64,000 nucleotides of DNA from Croceicoccus marinus. Its GTDB lineage: Bacteria > Pseudomonadota > Alphaproteobacteria > Sphingomonadales > Sphingomonadaceae. Both the position numbers and the translations under genes were made by a program. Under the pieces are notes generated by a model. That model made no database searches. It was given only the letters and a program-made list of their open reading frames with translations, and was not told the DNA's origin. The stretch lies in assembly GCF_001661675.2 (NCBI RefSeq), contig NZ_CP019602.1:372001-436000 (forward strand), written 5' to 3'. Below, piece by piece: positions 60,521 through 64,000 of the stretch. How positions within the stretch are numbered: position 1 is the first letter of the stretch; the number at the start of each line of letters is the position of its first letter.

Positions 60521-62698
60521 GCTCGACCCACTCGCCGCCTGTCCCTCCTTCTTGGCGCTGCCGCCTGGCTGATGCCGCTCGCCGCGCATGCCCAGCAGGC
60601 CGAGGCGCCTCCGCCAGCGGGCGATGTCGATGACGACGACGACTTCCACGGCCCCGAGATCATCGTCACCGGCAGCGGCGTCGGCAGGCTGGACGTGCTC
60701 GCCGGTACCTCGGTCGTCAGCGGCGTCGAATTGCAGCGCGAGATGGCGGGCCAGATCGGCGACGTGCTGGCGAACCTGCCCGGCGTGTCGGCCACCGGCT
60801 TTGCGCCCGGCGCCTCGCGCCCCGTGCTGCGCGGCTTCCAGGGGGAGCGCGTGCGGGTCCTCACCGACGGCATCGGCGCCATCGACGCATCCAACACCTC
60901 GGCCGACCACGCGGTCACCATCGACCCGCTGACCGCCGACCGGATCGAGGTTCTGCGAGGACCCGCCAGCCTGCTCTATGGCAGTTCGGCCATCGGCGGC
61001 GCGGTCAATGTCATCGACCGCCGCATCCCGCTGCGCATCCCTGACGAGCCGGTGCACTTCGACGGCACAGCTGCCACCGATACCGCGTCCGACCTGCGCC
61101 AGATCGGCGGATCTATCGACGCGCCGCTAGGCCGTGAATTCGTCGTTCATGTCGACGGTTCGTGGCGCAAGACCGACGACCTCGAGATTCCGGGCTATGC
61201 GCTTAGCGATGGTCTGCGCGCCGAACTGCTGGCCGAAGCCGCCGAACATGCGGACGAGCCCGAAGAAGCCGAGGAACTGATCGAGGCCGCCAATGTGCGC
61301 GGCATCGTCGAGAACTCGGATACCGAGACATGGTCGGCGGGTGCTGGCGTGTCATGGATCGGGGACCGCGCCACGCTCGGCGTGTCGGTCGGCCTTTACG
61401 ACACCTTCTATGGCGTGCCGCTGCGCCCCGGCGCGGGTCACGCGCATGAGGAGGAAGGCGAGGACCACGACGAGGAAGGGCACGAGGAGGATCACGGCCA
61501 CGACGAGGAGGGCCACGATCACGAAACCGTCGACATCGACATGCGCCAGTGGCGCGGCGATCTGCGCGGATCGCTTGCGTTCGACGATGGCCCGTTCGCC
61601 GAGGTCAGGACCCGCTGGGGCGTGACCAACTACACCCATACCGAGCTTGAGAACGGCGAGACCGGCACCGTCTTCGACGTCAATGGCATCGAGGGGCGCG
61701 TGGAACTGGTCCAGCGCGGCGGCCTGCTGGGCGCGAATGGCGGCGGGTCCGTCGGCGCACAATATTATCGCCGCGAACTCGACGCGGTCGGCGCCGAGGC
61801 TTTCGTGCCGCCCAGCACTACCAGTCAATATGCGCTGTTCACGCTTCAGGAACTCGATTTCGATGCGGTCACGCTGGAAGTGGCGGGCCGCTACGAACGC
61901 GCCGATCTGTCGGCGGACGGCTATGCGTCGCGCGGTTTCGACAGTGTCTCGGGCGCGGTCGGCGTCTGGCATGAAACCGCGCAGGGCCTGCGTTTCGGCG
62001 TCAACGCCAGCCGGGTCGAACGCGCCCCCGCGGCAGAGGAGCTCTATGCCGACGGCCCGCACCCCGCGACCCAGCAATTCGAGGTGGGCGACCCGTTCCT
62101 GGACACCGAAAAGGCGCTTGGGATCGAAGCCTATCTGCGCGGCGCGCTGGGCCCTGCGACCTTCTCGCTGACGGGCTTTGCGACCCGCTTCGACGATTAC
62201 ATCTATCTTGCCGCCACGGGCGAGGAAGAGGACGACCTGCCCGTGTTCCAGCAATTGCAGGACGATGCCGACTATATCGGTTTCGAGGCGGAGACCGCAT
62301 TCCCGCTGGTGACGCTGGGCGATGTGACGATCGGCAACGAGATTTCCGCCAGCTATGTCCATGCCGAGCTTGGCGACGGATCGCCGGTTCCGCTGATCCC
62401 GCCGCTCTCGGGCCGCTATGCGCTGACGGCGACGACGACCCAGCTGGAAGGGCGCGTCGAACTGGGCCTGTACGACGATCAGGACCGCGTCGCCGAATAT
62501 GAGACGCCGACGGACGGCTTCACCATGGTCGATGCCTCGCTGGCGTGGAAGCCGTGGCGCGGCAATCGCAACCTGACCTTGATCGGGCAGGTCGACAATG
62601 TCTTCGACGTCGAGGGCCGCCGCCATTCCAGCGTGACAAAGGACTTCGTGCCGATGGCGGGCCGCAATGTCCGGCTGAGCGTGCGCATCAGCCTTTAG
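60509..62698 (+). CDS. znuD: TonB-dependent receptor, ZnuD-like (zinc uptake)
   Basis: Outer-membrane receptor expected to import zinc (or a zinc complex). The 729 aa protein has a signal peptide ending LAAHAQ (about residue 29), a plug with PEIIVTG and LPGVSATGFAPGASRPVLRG, and a barrel ending ISL. A long His/Glu/Asp-rich external loop, about residues 309-342 (HEEEGEDHDEEGHEEDH and HGHDEEGHDHE), is typical of ZnuD and probably captures metal. Start at the Met at 60509, inside a palindrome. A TTG 12 codons upstream is possible. The CDF exporter at 5 kb may balance it. Confidence 0.88.
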   Translation: MLYHARPTRRLSLLLGAAAWLMPLAAHAQQAEAPPPAGDVDDDDDFHGPEIIVTGSGVGRLDVLAGTSVVSGVELQREMAGQIGDVLANLPGVSATGFAPGASRPVLRGFQGERVRVLTDGIGAIDASNTSADHAVTIDPLTADRIEVLRGPASLLYGSSAIGGAVNVIDRRIPLRIPDEPVHFDGTAATDTASDLRQIGGSIDAPLGREFVVHVDGSWRKTDDLEIPGYALSDGLRAELLAEAAEHADEPEEAEELIEAANVRGIVENSDTETWSAGAGVSWIGDRATLGVSVGLYDTFYGVPLRPGAGHAHEEEGEDHDEEGHEEDHGHDEEGHDHETVDIDMRQWRGDLRGSLAFDDGPFAEVRTRWGVTNYTHTELENGETGTVFDVNGIEGRVELVQRGGLLGANGGGSVGAQYYRRELDAVGAEAFVPPSTTSQYALFTLQELDFDAVTLEVAGRYERADLSADGYASRGFDSVSGAVGVWHETAQGLRFGVNASRVERAPAAEELYADGPHPATQQFEVGDPFLDTEKALGIEAYLRGALGPATFSLTGFATRFDDYIYLAATGEEEDDLPVFQQLQDDADYIGFEAETAFPLVTLGDVTIGNEISASYVHAELGDGSPVPLIPPLSGRYALTATTTQLEGRVELGLYDDQDRVAEYETPTDGFTMVDASLAWKPWRGNRNLTLIGQVDNVFDVEGRRHSSVTKDFVPMAGRNVRLSVRISL

Positions 62699-62753
62699 GG
62701 CGGGACCTCGCTGCGCCTTTGACAGCGGCCTCCATGCGCGGCAGCTTTCGTCC

Positions 62754-63365
62754 ATGTGCAATCTCTATCGCATGACGAAAGCCGCCGACGAGGTTGCGCG
62801 CCTGTTCGGCACGGATGCCCCGCCGGGCGTCAACATGGGCGAGGAAGTGTTTCCCGGCTATCCGGGCATGGTGTTCGACGGGGCCGCCCTGCGCGGGATG
62901 GTCTGGGGCTTTCCGCTGTCGGTGAAGGGCAAGTCGGGGCGGATGCTGAAGCCCAGGCCGGTCAATAATGCGCGCTGCGACCGGCTGGACAGCTTCATGT
63001 GGCGCTACAGCTTTGCCGAGCGGCGCTGCCTGATCCCGATGACCGCCTTCGCGGAAGCCGAAGGACCCGGCGGCGGCAAGACGCGCAGCTGGTTCAGCCT
63101 GCCCGATCAGCCGGTCTTCACCGCGGCGGGCATCTGGCGGCACAGCGACGAATGGGGCGCAGTATTCTCGATGGTGATGACCGACGCAGCGCCTGCGGTA
63201 CAGGGCCTGCACGACCGGTCGCCGGTGCTGCTGGACCCCGGCAGCCGCGACATCTGGCTGCGCGGGACGGGCGAGCAGGCGCTGGCCCTGTGCGCGCCCT
63301 ATGCCGGGCCTATGCATGTCGACCGCACCGCCGAGCCATGGGTGCAGCGCGCGGCGGCGCATTAG
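62754..63365 (+). CDS. SRAP (SOS response-associated peptidase) family protein
   Basis: Homologues (YedK, HMCES) form a covalent thiazolidine link to abasic sites in single-stranded DNA through Cys2 and protect them. A 203 aa protein with Cys2 right after Met (MCNLYRMT), PRPVNNARCDRL, an acidic catalytic residue in FAEAEG and the His in LHDRSPVLL. Start ATG at 62754. Convergent with the radical SAM gene, overlapping stops by 4 bp. Confidence 0.9.
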   Translation: MCNLYRMTKAADEVARLFGTDAPPGVNMGEEVFPGYPGMVFDGAALRGMVWGFPLSVKGKSGRMLKPRPVNNARCDRLDSFMWRYSFAERRCLIPMTAFAEAEGPGGGKTRSWFSLPDQPVFTAAGIWRHSDEWGAVFSMVMTDAAPAVQGLHDRSPVLLDPGSRDIWLRGTGEQALALCAPYAGPMHVDRTAEPWVQRAAAH

Positions 63366-64000
63366 AACAGCGCCAGCTGCCCGTCGAGCGAGGGCGGGCG
63401 GAACGCGCTGCAATCGAGTTCCGCGCGGCGCTGGGGGATGCTGCTGCGTTTCAGGGCGACGCGGAAGCGGGCGCGCAGCATGTCGGCCCAGGCGCCTTGC
63501 GGCTTGAAGCGTTCGTGGAAGCGATGCTCGTTGTCGCGCCCGCCGCGCATGTCCTGCACCAGGGCCATAACCTTGGCCGCGCGGTCGGGGTAATGCACGT
63601 CCAGCCATTCGCGGAATAGCGGCGCAACCTCGTGCGGCAGGCGCATCATGATCCAGCCCGCGCTGTTCACCCGCGCTTCGGCCAGGCGTGCCACGGTGCG
63701 TTCGATGAACTCGTCGGTGATCGCGGGGATGACGGGCGAGATCATGCCATGGGTTGGCACGCCCGCTTCGGCCAGCCTTGCCAGCGCCGCCAGCCGCTTT
63801 GCGGGTGAGGGCGCGCGCGGCTCCAGCGTCTGCGACAGGCGCGGATCTAGGCTGGTGACCGAAATGCCGACCGCGACCAGCCGGCGGCGCGCCATCTCCT
63901 CCAGCAGGTCGAGGTCGTGCAGCACCCGGTCGGACTTGGTGGTGATGGTGACGGGGTGCCGGACTTCCAGGCACAGCTCCAGGATCGCGCGCGTGATGCG
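63362..64000 (-). CDS. Radical SAM protein, spore photolyase-like/PA0069 family (partial)
   Basis: The last 213 codons are in the window; the N-terminus with the CxxxCxxC cluster motif lies beyond base 64000. Visible: VTITTKSDRVLHDLDLLEEM, VGISVTSLDPRLSQTLEPRAPSPAKRLAAL, and VPTHGMISPVIPAITD, which fit the PA0069/Rv2578c-type radical SAM proteins related to spore photoproduct lyase. Function unknown; a nucleic-acid or repair role is only suggested by relationship and by the SRAP neighbour. Confidence 0.82.
   Translation of the reverse strand, partial: RITRAILELCLEVRHPVTITTKSDRVLHDLDLLEEMARRRLVAVGISVTSLDPRLSQTLEPRAPSPAKRLAALARLAEAGVPTHGMISPVIPAITDEFIERTVARLAEARVNSAGWIMMRLPHEVAPLFREWLDVHYPDRAAKVMALVQDMRGGRDNEHRFHERFKPQGAWADMLRARFRVALKRSSIPQRRAELDCSAFRPPSLDGQLALF

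Overview
The window is about 64 kb of GC-rich chromosomal DNA from an alphaproteobacterium, most probably a sphingomonad (Sphingomonadales, Erythrobacteraceae/Sphingomonadaceae type). The evidence is a ChpT phosphotransferase of the CtrA relay, an alphaproteobacterial two-piece (permuted) tmRNA with tag ANDNEALALAA, RpoH and RNase P RNA of this lineage, DUF1489, and several TonB-dependent receptors. It is mostly housekeeping DNA. No prophage, insertion sequence, CRISPR array or rRNA operon was seen.

Layout. 1-5 kb: end of sppA, tRNA-Leu, then the protein quality-control run tig-clpP-clpX. 5-13.7 kb: a CDF zinc/cation exporter, a TonB receptor, mtgA, the heat-shock sigma factor rpoH, rluD, a JAMM metalloprotease, chpT and an AmpD-like amidase, followed by rnpB (13.72-14.17 kb). 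14.2-20.1 kb is the most accessory-looking part: a ferritin-like/DUF4142 gene pair, intergenic repeats, a small membrane protein and long gaps, broken by the core genes ppiB, mgtE and a DUF1489 gene, and ending at ssrA. 20.4-30 kb: mscL, a lemA/TPM-domain cluster, a Nudix hydrolase, an exported methyltransferase-like protein, a Tat-exported HisC-like aminotransferase, a PRC-barrel protein and a glycosyltransferase/LpxH-like phosphatase pair. 30-42.5 kb: recN, an AI-2E family permease, a periplasmic cyclophilin, a BlaI/BlaR1-type regulator pair with two operators, a zinc metallopeptidase, an SDR, guaB, rsmB, a TPR protein and rppH. 42.7-54 kb: a 2-oxoacid:ferredoxin oxidoreductase (korAB) with an Old Yellow Enzyme, an EF-hand lipoprotein behind a strong inverted repeat, a YdjM-like protein, phrB with a Cfa-like methyltransferase, PilZ, SDR and purF. 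54.4-64 kb: lolC/lolD, dnaE, a ZnuD-like receptor with a palindrome over its start codon, a SRAP protein and a truncated radical SAM gene.

Functional themes are protein quality control under heat-shock sigma (tig/clpPX/rpoH), envelope biogenesis (mtgA, amidase, lolCD, LpxH-like/GT pair, mscL), zinc traffic (CDF exporter and ZnuD-like importer) and DNA replication/repair (dnaE, recN, phrB, SRAP). The best leads are the ferritin-like/DUF4142 operon, the hairpin that covers the ribosome-binding site of the EF-hand lipoprotein gene, the candidate Zur operator sitting on the znuD-like start codon, the BlaR1-like receptor without a beta-lactamase, the histone-like tail on trigger factor, and several unannotated small proteins. 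All calls are from reading the sequence; no database search was run.
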